From Ciona savignyi (lineage: Eukaryota > Chordata > Ascidiacea > Phlebobranchia > Cionidae), in assembly GCA_000149265.1 (NCBI GenBank), contig CH001318.1, positions 455,587-519,586 of the forward strand: 64,000 nt of DNA, in the 5' to 3' direction. This document shows, one piece after another, positions 55,217 to 64,000 of this stretch; the stretch's first letter is position 1; each line of letters begins with the position of its first letter. The notes beneath the pieces are model-generated. The model was not told the DNA's origin and did no database searches. It saw only the letters and a program-made list of their open reading frames with translations. The translations under genes and the position numbers were made by a program.

Positions 55217-56860
55217 CTCCGTATTACCCCCCCATTGTTACAAACACCAACTGACTAAACCACGAAAACATCGTTTTTTTCTATCTGACTAAAAGAGGCC
55301 AGTTATCTAACAATAGCTTGCCACGTTGGCAGTAATTTGGAAACTCATAAAACGATTGGATAAGTTAACTTTTTTTCGTTGTGTTACAACGACCCATCCG
55401 CATTAAACGAAAACAAATCTTTATAGTTGGTAAATTGTTTAGTAAATCTGACCCGTCAGTGCAGATTAACTATTCTTGGTTACACATCAAGTGATACGAA
55501 AGAACTAGAACAAACCAAAAACCAATCGAACATTTGTTGTTAAAACAATACATTTTTATTTTCACTAGTCTATTATTTTGATACACTTTGTATAAAAAAA
55601 AGTTTCATGAGTTTTCTATTTTAATAGATCCTATATTATAAGTAATGTGGTATTTTGATAAAGGATTATAGCTTTGAACTGTAGTGTGAATGTAAGAGAT
55701 TTATTCCCATTCTTGTGCATTGTTAACTTTTTTTCGCTGTCCAAAAAAAAAGTAATAATTTGCGTCATAAACGAAATTCCGTCATAATGTGCGATTGTAT
55801 AATCAACTTTATTTCCCAATTTATACAGCTCAAGCTACAATGTATTTTTACTGCTCAAAGCGCATTTTTCTTTAGCACCTAAATATCAAGATAACTTTTT
55901 TGTACTTACTTTTAGTCGCTTTTTATTGATCTCTAATGGTCCATTTATAAACACAACTTTTAAAACGTAAGTGCATTATGCTGTAAACTTTACAGTGTAA
56001 AGATATAACCCGTACCGGTACCATATACAATTTTATTCTTGGAAAAAAAATGAAACGCAAGTTAAATGTGCATTTTTTATCAAAATAAATCTCTATTGCA
56101 ATGTACAATTTTGTTTTAGGAAAAAGGAAACGCAAGGGTACGTTCTGCTCAAAATCGGCTGTGTTTGCAATAATCATTTGTTGTTGTAATTTAACACTAA
56201 GTTACGGTTTAACTTGTATTCCACTGCGTACAAAATATGATTGGTAAAAGAACTGCAGTTTAAAAAATGTGACTAGTAAGCCGGTTGTAGATTATTTTCG
56301 GCCAATTAGCTCGTTCAGTAAGAGGGTTACCGTTCTTCAAACAGCTAAAAGATACCGGACGAAGCCTCTGGCACTTGCTAGTAATTTGTGTCCTTGGGCA
56401 CGTGAGAAATTTTCGTCAGTGTTTAAAGAATATGGCAATAATAAAGTAAAAAGTATTATAATAAAAAGTAATATTTACATATTAACCATACCACTCACCT
56501 TAAACCCACATCTTATTTGGATATTACGTAAATAGTAACCTTTTTCCTATAGAGGTTGCACCAGCGTTTTATGAACGCAAACTGTTTACTCAAAAAATAA
56601 CTTAATTTCACATTCCGCTTTTAGCAGTACCATAAACGTGATTTTATTAAAAACGTTTTCCAAAAAATGCTTAACTGAGGCTGTCGTGTAACAGTAATAA
56701 AAACGATTACAATGGTTGAATTTAGCATGCATTTAGGCAGGTGGATAAACGACCAGGAAAAAGACGGTCAGGTTTTGACTGAATGCATATCACAAACATA
56801 AATAATTAAAAATGCAAGCAACGACAACCAATGAGGTTATTAATTCATTCTGCCGGTTAA
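55217..56860. other. Intergenic, AT-rich, no gene seen
   Basis: There are no splice-bounded coding blocks and no dehydratase or later FAS domains. An approximate tandem duplication of about 75 bases lies at about 56025-56175 (ACAATTTTATTCTTGGAAAA and ACAATTTTGTTTTAGGAAAA with downstream similarity). Confidence 0.5.
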
Positions 56861-56867
56861 CTTATAG

Positions 56868-57160
56868 GTTAGTCCGTTAGTGGATTTTAGTGCTTGAAAT
56901 TTCAGCCGTAAGGTGGCAGCATCGAAACTGTTTGCTCGCTGGTCGGCTCTATCCTTGAGCAAAACACTGCATAAGTTGTTCTGGCCTAGTGGATTCAGCA
57001 GTTCTACTACACCAACGGGTCAATCATACACATCATATTGTACTGGCTCTTATAACCCGACGGTTGGGAGAAGTGAAATGACTATACCCTGTATGAAAAC
57101 GTTCCTTTCGTTTCCCCCATTCACGGGAATAGAACATGAATATGCTATCCAAGCATTTCG
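56868..57160 (+). mobile_element. SINE family S2, plus strand
   Basis: The head is GTTAGTCCGTTAGTGGATTT then TAGTGCTTGAAATTTCAGCC; the B-box area is GCATCGAAACTGTTTGCTCG; the tail is CCATTCACGGGAATAGAACA then TGAATATGC. A 127-codon open frame across it (56913-57296) is SINE sequence, not a gene. Confidence 0.75.
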
Positions 57161-58560
57161 CTCGGTGATTCCTAGTAGCAAAGTCAGGTCTGTATGTCTG
57201 CACAAATATTGTTTAAACAGATTTAGGGAAACACGTTTCATCTTGGCAACGCATTCTATGTCTGCTTACGAACTGTACATTGAGGCACAACTATAGAAGA
57301 ACCTGACTTAGAATTATTCTTTAGCGCTGTCCTCTTTAATAATACAACGAGATAAACAGATTGCTAAAATATTATAGACAGACGCAGAGCTTTTAAAACG
57401 TTGGGGTATCTTAGTGCAAAAATTTATTGGGTTATCTTAGATTAGAGCCAGAAAATTGTGAAAATTTATTGCATTAGTTACGTAATGTGTTTTTGCATTT
57501 TAATTGTCAATACAAGCAATATTTAGTCTATAGTTTTTATGTCCATACTTTCAGTTTTTTATGCCCATTAAAAACAATACCGAACTCATCAAATTTCAGT
57601 CGTTCATTTTTCTTTCAAGCAACTAGCAGTACTTCTGAACAAGTAACCAACCAACAACGTCTGTTTTTAATTGCAGGGTGATTAATTTTTCATTGCCGGA
57701 GCAGAAAATCCTTTTAGCAGACCTCTCCTGTAAATCGATAGAACCGCCATATACGACGTTACTTATCTACCATATTCACTAGAGTAGGACTGTTTTCGCA
57801 AGATAGACGTTTTGACCATCAAATGCTAGCATGGAAAAGGAAGACTAACGCTTATATGTCATATGGCGCATAGCAAAATGTTGATGCGAAAAGAAATTAT
57901 GGTTTAACATTGCTCATTCATAAGCATAACGATAAAATCTACAACATTAAAAAGGAAACTGCCACAGGCAATTTGCGACCACGGTTCTTAATGGAACGCA
58001 CTTATTAAGTTCCTGAATCGTAATGTGCAACCATTGTAATGGCTTGAACCGATTTGACTATAAGAGTAGAATAGAACATAAGAGTCCCCGCTCTAGGCTA
58101 GGATCAGGTTCAGGATTATGAGGATACTTAGTTTTAGGATATGATTAATACCTGATCGTGCCAGATGCTCCAAATGCCACGAAGTACTAGTAAACATGTA
58201 TTGAGAGAAATGTGTTATTCGTAACCTACTCCTACGGGCATCTAAAATTGGATACTTCGTAATATGAAAGAACCGAAGTCGCAAGACGATCGATAAATTT
58301 AAATTAAGTCCCCGACAATTAGGTCAATACTTAATTTAAAGCGGTGCTTTTAAATACTGAAGGGTTAATTAGCTCGTGATGTCGCCAAAACTCGGTGATA
58401 ACACTGTAGCAGAGACAGGCTGATTTTTACCCTGCTTTTATAGTCTATGTAATACCAATGACCAAGAAAATTGTTTAATCTCGTGCTGTGTATATATATA
58501 TGTATGGAAGATACAGTTAAGATCAATATAGCGTAGTAATACCGAAACACTTTTTTACGA
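57161..58560. other. Intergenic, no gene seen
   Basis: AT-rich with only short open frames on either strand. No repeat family of this window is clearly recognisable. Confidence 0.5.
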
Positions 58561-58576
58561 TAAAAAATGCTGAAAA

Positions 58577-58745
58577 CGCCAACGATACATACTATATAAA
58601 AAACTATATATAAATTGTCCTGGAGACGAGCCCACATAGATTCGAATCTTTGTCCGGTAAAAATATACGTATACCAATATTTTTACAAAATAATCTTGGT
58701 GAGGAGCCCATCATGGGTTCGATACCTATCCAGACAAAAAAAAAT
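58577..58745 (+). mobile_element. SINE S1, one degenerate copy plus a second tail in tandem
   Basis: CGATACATACTATATAAAAA leads to GACGAGCCCACATAGATTCG (B-box region) and CCGGTAAAAATAT. A second tail, GAGGAGCCCATCATGGGTTC then GATACC and AAAAAAAAAT, follows 60 bases on. The A-box half is missing from the second unit. Confidence 0.6.
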
Positions 58746-59509
58746 CTAGCAATATTATTTTGCCGAAATTAGTATTGCCTTTAGGAAGTGCAATTGTCTC
58801 GTGGGAATGCAAAAGCGAATTCATGTCAGGCACGCCATGGTCGCATTACGTATATCGACGGCTTCAGGTCCACCGAGAGTTACATTACTGGTCGATAAAT
58901 TGACCAGGAAAGCAAGCGAGCTGCTTCGGTCCAAGAAGTAATCTTTCAGAACGCTTATTCCGCCCTGAGAGAGAGAGGAGCAGCCGCACACGAATTGTGT
59001 TCAACAAATGCACCTTTAAACAGTTCGATTGTGAAAGTGCAGATAGGCCGACTTTAGAAATACGCAAACCAGTCCCTCATAGTAGACTAAAATTCTGCTT
59101 AGGACAGCATTTTTCACTGCTTTTGTCTAAGATACCTTGAAAACAAAAAACAGTTCTTGAGCACTTTTTTCATATGATAACGAACTACACAATTAAATCA
59201 AGTGAAGCGATTATTTAGGGAGAAGAACATACGCCCTCAGTTAAACCATACTCACCAATTTCGCTACGGCCTGTTTTATACGAGTTAATTGCGTCGCACG
59301 GCGTGTGTATGAGAGGATTTTGTTTGATCGAAGGTTACTAACGCCAAGCCGGAGGCAAATAAGATTGCGAAAACACTAAATCAAGATTTCATAACGTTTT
59401 ACAACTGTTTGTCTAACGCACTTAATGGCTAGGTATTGTAGAGAGCGTTATTTGTGTTTATTCCGTTTACAAGCGATTCGATAAGATTCAGTTCAGTAAA
59501 CGGAAAACT

Positions 59510-59553
59510 TTATTTCCCAGCAGGTGTTGTTGAATACGTAGAATAAGCTGAAT
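59510..59553 (+). promoter_or_regulatory. Complexin 5' leader with a 3' splice site 30 bases before the ATG
   Basis: CTTTATTTCCCAGCAG ends just before GTGTTGTTGAATACG, an excellent acceptor about 30 bases upstream of the complexin ATG. It could close a 5' UTR intron or accept a spliced leader, which ascidians use; which one cannot be told from sequence alone. Confidence 0.4.
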
Positions 59554-59584
59554 ATGGATTTTTTAGTAAAGCAAGCTCTCGGAG
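59554..59584 (+). CDS. CPLX: Complexin exon 1
   Basis: ATG plus MDFLVKQALG and one base of the next Gly codon, then donor GTAAGA. MxFxxKQALGG is the complexin N-terminus and the split inside the second Gly agrees with the next exon. Confidence 0.9.
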
Positions 59585-62500
59585 GTAAGAACTTTACAAA
59601 TACTTTGCTTATATTGTCCTATAACAGTTGTGGTGGTTCCTTTTGTTGCACAATCAAAGGTCGGTCCAAACCGGCCATAACGTCCAATGCTTATGTCCAG
59701 ACCACAGGGCATACGTTTGTTCGCACAGGGCATACGGTTCGATATAAATAATTCATGCGTCCCCAAATCCCATTTCGTCGTAAAACTTCGCAGACCTTGG
59801 CGGCAAAATAGCTCTGCGGTCGCCCTCTGCCGTGTTATGCTTGTGTCCTTTAACTATGCAAAGCGCAATTACGCTTTAATTTCTTTTACAGCTACAATTG
59901 CAAATTGTTGTTGGAAAAATTTGGCCACGGATGTTCGGTGTGTATACGCAAAGCGAATTTGATTCTTCGAATATGCAAAAAAAAATGAGATGCTAATGAA
60001 GCGTAACTAGTTTAAATTATTAATGATGTTTCCTTTTGGCCCGTTGTCCAAGAGGTGAATGGTTTCATTGAAAACACTAGTTTAACTAACTTATTTACGA
60101 TGTGCGTGTTATTTCTTTTTTGTCTGGTAGATATTAAAGTGTTTTCTTCGTTTATCGTCAGAGGAAAAGCGTGAACGACATACAAATGGAACGATTTATC
60201 ACGGTTATCGGCAGCTAAATTGTACACCTATAGTTGTCGAATACTTTGCACAGTGTGTGTTTTTTTATTATAGAGACATTTCTTACAACATTTGTGTAAT
60301 TCACTAATATATACTGCGTTTAAGCATTGCGTGGCGTGTCCAAGGACATTCGTGAGCTATGAGGTAGCTGGTTTCGAACAAGTAACTCTCAAAGTTGTGC
60401 TCACACGCTTTAAAAACTTGGTCACAAAAGTGGAAAATTCAACAAAAACGGGCTTTACATAATTTAAAATTGCACTCTATATAGGCTAAAAAAATTAAGA
60501 GGTCGATATGCTTGATTTTGTGCAAGGTGCAAAAATTTAGTATTGCACAAAAATTAGTCAAGCATATCAGCTTTCCAGTCTCTATATTAACATTTTCAGC
60601 CTTTATAAAATTTGCAATTTAAATCCCATATTTTTGGAATTCTTAAGAATTGTCCACAGAAAAAAATCGAAGAATTATTTCAGCGTCCTTCATGCCGCAG
60701 TAGGGCCTGATTCACATAACACTTCGGCAAAACCAGTTTTATTATGCTCTGCTCTAAAGCTGTTTATCGATAATCCAATTACAGCGTTTGAATGGAACGT
60801 ATCTCACTGATTTAGTATCGAACGTGGTCCTAGACCCTAGGCAAGTCGTGGTGAATATATACTTCAATTCACATGGCTTAATTAGATTCATTGAAGCGTC
60901 CTATGTATCTAATGGTAACACCAGGCACCCTTCACTTTCTCTGTAAATAAACCTACTGACGTTGTCTTTTAAATATATACTGGATAATTTCGGACATGTG
61001 TATCAATCAATATTAGTGTTGACAAAATCTGGAGAAAAAAAATCAGAAAACTGCAGTGTCTGAATACACTTTTTTAAATACTGTGTTATACCAATAAGTA
61101 ATCTAAACCATCACAACATTGTATTGGTTGTTTTCAAACAGGTTTGGAAGCTTGTTTTATTTTAATAGCGTTGCGAATGTTGTATTTATTAATTACAGTC
61201 ATCTACATTATGATATTAATATAGCATATAGCCATATTAAATGGGATGAGATATTCATGTTCATAAATGGATGAAAACACCAGCAGAATTACATTACTTG
61301 TCATCTTCGGATTACTTGTTCATAGTGGATTATTGAAGCTGTGACAGTATGCTCAATATTTAAGATTACTTCAGTTTTGAACGATCGTTTTTAGTCCACT
61401 GGAGCAAGTAATGTTCAACATGTGTCGGGCCTCAGGTCAAGGCGATATATTGATCGCCGGTTGTGTGACTGCCGGACGATTTTTGCCATCGATACCAATC
61501 GAAGTGTATTGAATTCGATACAAACTGCCTTACTGGAAACCTATAATGAGTATGAAACTTAGCCAGTTAAATAAATAAACAAAAGATTCTACGTGGCAAG
61601 TGGTTAAAAACACCGACATAAATACACATATATTGAATTAGATTCAAAAAGGGTCTTAGTGACTTGGCCATTCTTGGTTTGAAGCTAGGTCCAAAATGTA
61701 AAAATATGCATTTTCTGTTAAAGGAGCGACCAAGGATTTGGGAAAGATGATGGACAAAGGGGAAGAGGCCGATCCAAAAGCGGCCGAAGCGCAAAAGGAA
61801 CAACTCGAAGCGATGGCAGAACAGGAGGCGGACAGAAAAGCCAAACACGTCAAGGCTGAGGCCGAGAGAGAAAAAGAACGACAGAGGATCAGAGACAAGG
61901 TTTGGGCGGGAAAAACTAAAAGGAGGGAAAGCGGGAAGGCGGGAAGGAGGGAAACTGTTTACTAAAATGAATGTTAGGGGATACGAGTTAATTTTACACA
62001 TGGGGTTGGATTTAGGTTTAGCCTTACCCGGTTTGGCCCGCTATTGTGGTCTGCAGTCAAATTTGTATGTTTTGTATTTTGATTGATTATGAAATTAGCT
62101 GTCGGACACGACACGCACAGGTAGGGAAAATAAACTAGAAGGCTTTTTTTCTTAAAATCTAAGTAATCAATAACAGAGAAATCATTCAATCGCATGTCTG
62201 GACTGAATTTAAATGGTTCGTTGGGTTATCACCCTTGGTTACTTTTGGGTTGATCTAAAACATAGTTTCCATAGTTGACAAGTTCTTAATTGATAAATTG
62301 AATTCAATGGCAACAAGTACTGGTAATTAACATTCTTGATTAACTACTCGGGTTTACGCCAAAAATTATCGTTACTATAGTGACTCGCAATATTATTTTA
62401 TTTTACTTCGTCATAATCGAATTTTAAAACCGCCTAAAATTGCTTGTTTCAAAATCGCACGAATTCCTTGTTAAATGGTAGCAAAGGATCGAAACCCACC

Positions 62501-63034
62501 GCTAGCTAGTCAATTAGGGCCTTGGCCAGGGTACTTACCGGATATTACTTGAGTAGCTGGGTCAATAAACTACAGTCGAATCTCGCTACAATGCCACCCG
62601 TCCAGACCGAGGTCAAGTGACACATAGTAACGAGGGTTTGTAAACAGCTAAAGCATACTGTACTGTAAAACTGTTTGCTGGCGAGAGTGGCATATTAACG
62701 ATATTATACGGTATACACAATGTAATAGCACCAGTACCGCGAGTTTAAACACGAGGTAACCCGCAGAATACCTGTGTAATAACGCCTTTCGCTACTAAAT
62801 TTAAAAATGCGTAACAACACCCTTCGCTCTTAAATATTAAAATACTCTATACAATAAGGTTCAGAGGAAACCTGTAAAACAACTCTCATTTCTCCTTAGT
62901 ACGGCCTGAAGAGAAAAGACGAGATTGAAGCGGAAGAGAAGGCGAACCGGGAGCGGGAGACGGTTGGGAGGCTGGGGAGGTCGCAGCAATCCGAGGATAT
63001 CGAAGATGAAGAGGATCAAAGTAGGGTCTCGTAG
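59554..63034 (+). CDS. CPLX: Complexin (SNARE-binding exocytosis regulator), N-terminal three exons
   Basis: Exons 59554-59584, 61724-61899 and 62900 onward join to MDFLVKQALGGATKDLGKMM, then a Glu/Ala/Lys-rich helix and REKERQRIRDKYGLKRKDEI. The N-terminal M-F-KQALGG, the accessory helix and the central SNARE-binding helix (RQ.IRDKYG.K.K) are diagnostic of complexins; vertebrate complexin 1 is 134 residues. In cells it binds the assembled syntaxin/SNAP-25/synaptobrevin bundle at docked vesicles and both clamps and promotes Ca-triggered fusion. The third exon reads into an acidic tail (SEDIEDEEDQS) and then either splices at GTAGGG (63021) or stops at TAG (63032-63034). The conserved C-terminal membrane-binding end was not found, so I favour another exon beyond this point. 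Confidence 0.92.
59585..61723 (+). other. Complexin intron 1
   Basis: 2.1 kb, GTAAGA to TCTGTTAAAG. It contains an S2 SINE fragment on the minus strand at about 60325-60420 (TGGTTTCGAACAAGTAACTC, GTGTCCAAGGACATTCGTGA), an S2 tail near 61235-61290 and a diverged S1 SINE at about 61588-61700. Nothing else was recognised. Confidence 0.7.
61588..61700 (+). mobile_element. Diverged S1 SINE
   Basis: CGTGGCAAGTGGTTAAAAAC then ACCGACATAAATACACATAT matches the S1 head, and TTGGTTTGAAGCTAGGTCC its B-box region. It ends about 20 bases before complexin exon 2. Confidence 0.5.
61724..61899 (+). CDS. CPLX: Complexin exon 2: accessory helix and start of central helix
   Basis: The acceptor is TTTTCTGTTAAAG; the 59 codons end RQRIRDK at a donor GTTTGG, an unusual +3 to +6 sequence. 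Protein conservation (RDK then YG) fixes the junction. An M1 MITE begins only about 8 bases past the donor. Confidence 0.92.
61908..61980. mobile_element. M1 MITE left end abutting the complexin exon 2 donor
   Basis: GGGAAAAACTAAAAGGAGGG, then AAAGCGGGAAGGCGGGAAGG and AGGGAAACTGTTTACTAAAA, matches the M1 left end (an extra GGGAAGG unit is present). No matching right end was found in the next 300 bases, so the copy is truncated. Confidence 0.65.
62475..62582 (+). mobile_element. SINE S2 5' fragment
   Basis: GGATCGAAACCCACCGCTAG then CTAGTCAATTAGGGCCTTGG and CCAGGGTACTTACC matches the B-box and following part of S2. It is in complexin intron 2, followed at 62571 by TACAGTCGAATCTCGCTACA, which resembles one end of a pogo-like element without a visible partner. 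Confidence 0.55.
62900..63034 (+). CDS. CPLX: Complexin exon 3: central helix end and acidic region
   Basis: The acceptor is CATTTCTCCTTAG, then YGLKRKDEIEAEEKANRERE, TVGRLGRSQQSEDIEDEEDQ and S/R. If GTAGGG at 63021 is used as donor, coding continues in an exon not seen here; if not, VS-stop follows at 63032. Human complexin reaches a DEVEEEDES-type acidic segment at the equivalent place and then about 20 more conserved residues, which favours splicing. Confidence 0.85.
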   Translation, partial: YGLKRKDEIEAEEKANRERETVGRLGRSQQSEDIEDEEDQSRVS

Positions 63035-63102
63035 CCTAATGCATTAAATCAGGAACATATTGCATTAAAGCTCAGAGCATAGAGTTGTAATAAAGTCTAA
63101 CC

Positions 63103-63288
63103 CAGACATGGGCAACATACGCCCCCCTGCCAGGTCCGGGCAGTAAAGGGATTTTGATCGGCCCGTAGGCTGTATCAAACCATACCCTGTAATTAAGATA
63201 TTGAAAACTATTCATGTAATAATCCGGCCCACCAAGAACTTCATTTTCCCTCATCTGACCCGTCGACTAGAAAAGTTGCCCTACTCTG
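63103..63288. mobile_element. 186-bp hAT-like MITE
   Basis: The left end CAGACATGGGCAACATACGC is complemented by the right end AGTTGCCCTACTCTG (CAG...GGGCAAC on each strand), a hAT-type tip. Subterminal CGGCCCGT and CCGGCCCACC motifs are present. No convincing 8-bp target duplication was seen, so the flanks have drifted. A 60-codon minus-strand frame inside is not a gene. Confidence 0.65.
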
Positions 63289-63309
63289 GGTTATATACTA
63301 TATGCGATA

Positions 63310-63370
63310 GTCCGTGTGTTGATGTGACTCGAGTCAAAGGCTTGATTTATGACTCGAGTCAATGACTTGA
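63310..63370. repeat. Repeated palindrome GACTCGAGTC
   Basis: TGACTCGAGTCAA occurs twice 30 bases apart, each followed by an AAGGCTTGATT / TGACTTGATG tail, so this is a two-unit direct repeat of a palindrome. Confidence 0.7.
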
Positions 63371-64000
63371 TGATGTATTCACAAAACTGCAAAATGGACA
63401 AAGTCGTACGGTGATTGCAACAGCTGCTAGACCTAGAAGTAATTAAAGCGCATGATAACCCTTAAAAATAAAACTTAGTTTAAACTAAGAATCGGTAAAA
63501 AAGCAAAATGGTGGTCGTTGAAACACGCCCGTAATCAAATTAAATAATTCAACATTCGGCTGTTTCCCTAAAAAGCCTTGTGTAAATATGAATATTCGAT
63601 CGTTTTCTAGAAAGGTTGTTTTGCAATCAATACATGTCGAGATGAGATTGGGTCTGTTTGTTATTTCTTCTTTGCAATTAAGTCTTTATCGATTCGGCCT
63701 TAATTGGCTCGTCAAATAGACTGCTGACGCACTCTTAGAATGGTTGGCCGAGCTTATTCGCAATTAGTCGTACTAGCAAGCGTGGAACGACAGAGCCATT
63801 AACGGAGCCAATTTGCATAATGGCAGACTTAACTGACGACTTGTGGGACTGAGGGAAGAGGCTTTTAATATTCCGACTAACAAAGTTAATGAATCAACGC
63901 AGAAAATCGATTAACCAAATTTTAAAACTTTAATCAGTTAATACTTTCAATGAACCGAACAGCGTTATGTCCAGTCAAGATGCTATTCTGTGCTAGGCAA
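63371..64000. other. No gene seen at the right end
   Basis: AT-rich sequence. I searched for the complexin C-terminal exon (Pro-Gly-Pro near the end of the family) and did not find it. No repeat of the families above was recognised. Confidence 0.5.

Noticed and set aside
56913..57296. 127-codon open frame on the + strand
   Set aside because: It runs through an S2 SINE copy and its translation matches other S2 copies, not a protein family.
1..64000. CRISPR array, phage, operon or other prokaryotic system
   Set aside because: Genes are intron-split and repeats are eukaryotic SINEs and MITEs; no regularly spaced identical repeats or bacterial gene organisation were seen.

Overview
This window is AT-rich eukaryotic nuclear DNA. 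It holds intron-split genes with clean GT-AG junctions, small terminal-inverted-repeat elements, and at least two tRNA-headed SINE families. The gene content points to an invertebrate chordate: an ARID5-type gene with the BAH-like N-terminus, a complexin, and an animal fatty-acid-synthase acyltransferase module. An ascidian tunicate is my best guess, from the short introns and overall gene style, but the species is inference. All four genes lie on the + strand. There is one 100-N assembly gap, at 25097-25196.

Layout. 1-15462 has no gene I can support. It is probably the upstream region or first intron of the ARID5 gene and carries the first members of a recurring pyrimidine/purine tract. 15463-39855 is an ARID5A/B-like chromatin regulator. 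I could reconstruct eleven coding exons in one continuous frame (1576 codons plus stop); only the exon carrying the start codon is missing. Its 12.7-kb intron (15847-28533) holds a hAT-type MITE with an 8-bp target-site duplication, the assembly gap, a 28-bp tandem repeat, and a CpG-rich open segment just before exon 2 that could be an alternative first exon. 39856-46319 is repeat-rich and includes a 575-bp inverted-repeat element sitting inside an older SINE.

46320-48862 is a complete four-exon gene for a 121-residue protein with a mitochondrial-type N-terminus and two hydrophobic segments; I do not recognise the family. 48863-52468 is repeats. 52469-55216 holds five in-frame exons of a FAS-type malonyl/acetyltransferase (MAT) domain. 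No ketosynthase or dehydratase exons are visible around it, the malonyl-binding arginine is replaced, and its frame closes at a SINE-like junction. 59554-63034 is the start of a complexin gene, the SNARE-clamp protein of regulated exocytosis; its C-terminal exon is not visible and may lie beyond the window.

The two halves differ in repeat content. The left half (2-31 kb) has the recurring CTCTC/AATAAAAGAGA tracts. The right half (40-63 kb) is dense in SINEs and a roughly 0.8-kb dispersed repeat. I found no CRISPR array, operon, phage or other prokaryote-style system. The most notable points are the lone MAT module with a changed substrate residue, the possible alternative ARID5 first exon, a CxC/CxCH insertion in ARID5, and nested mobile elements that record their own insertion order.
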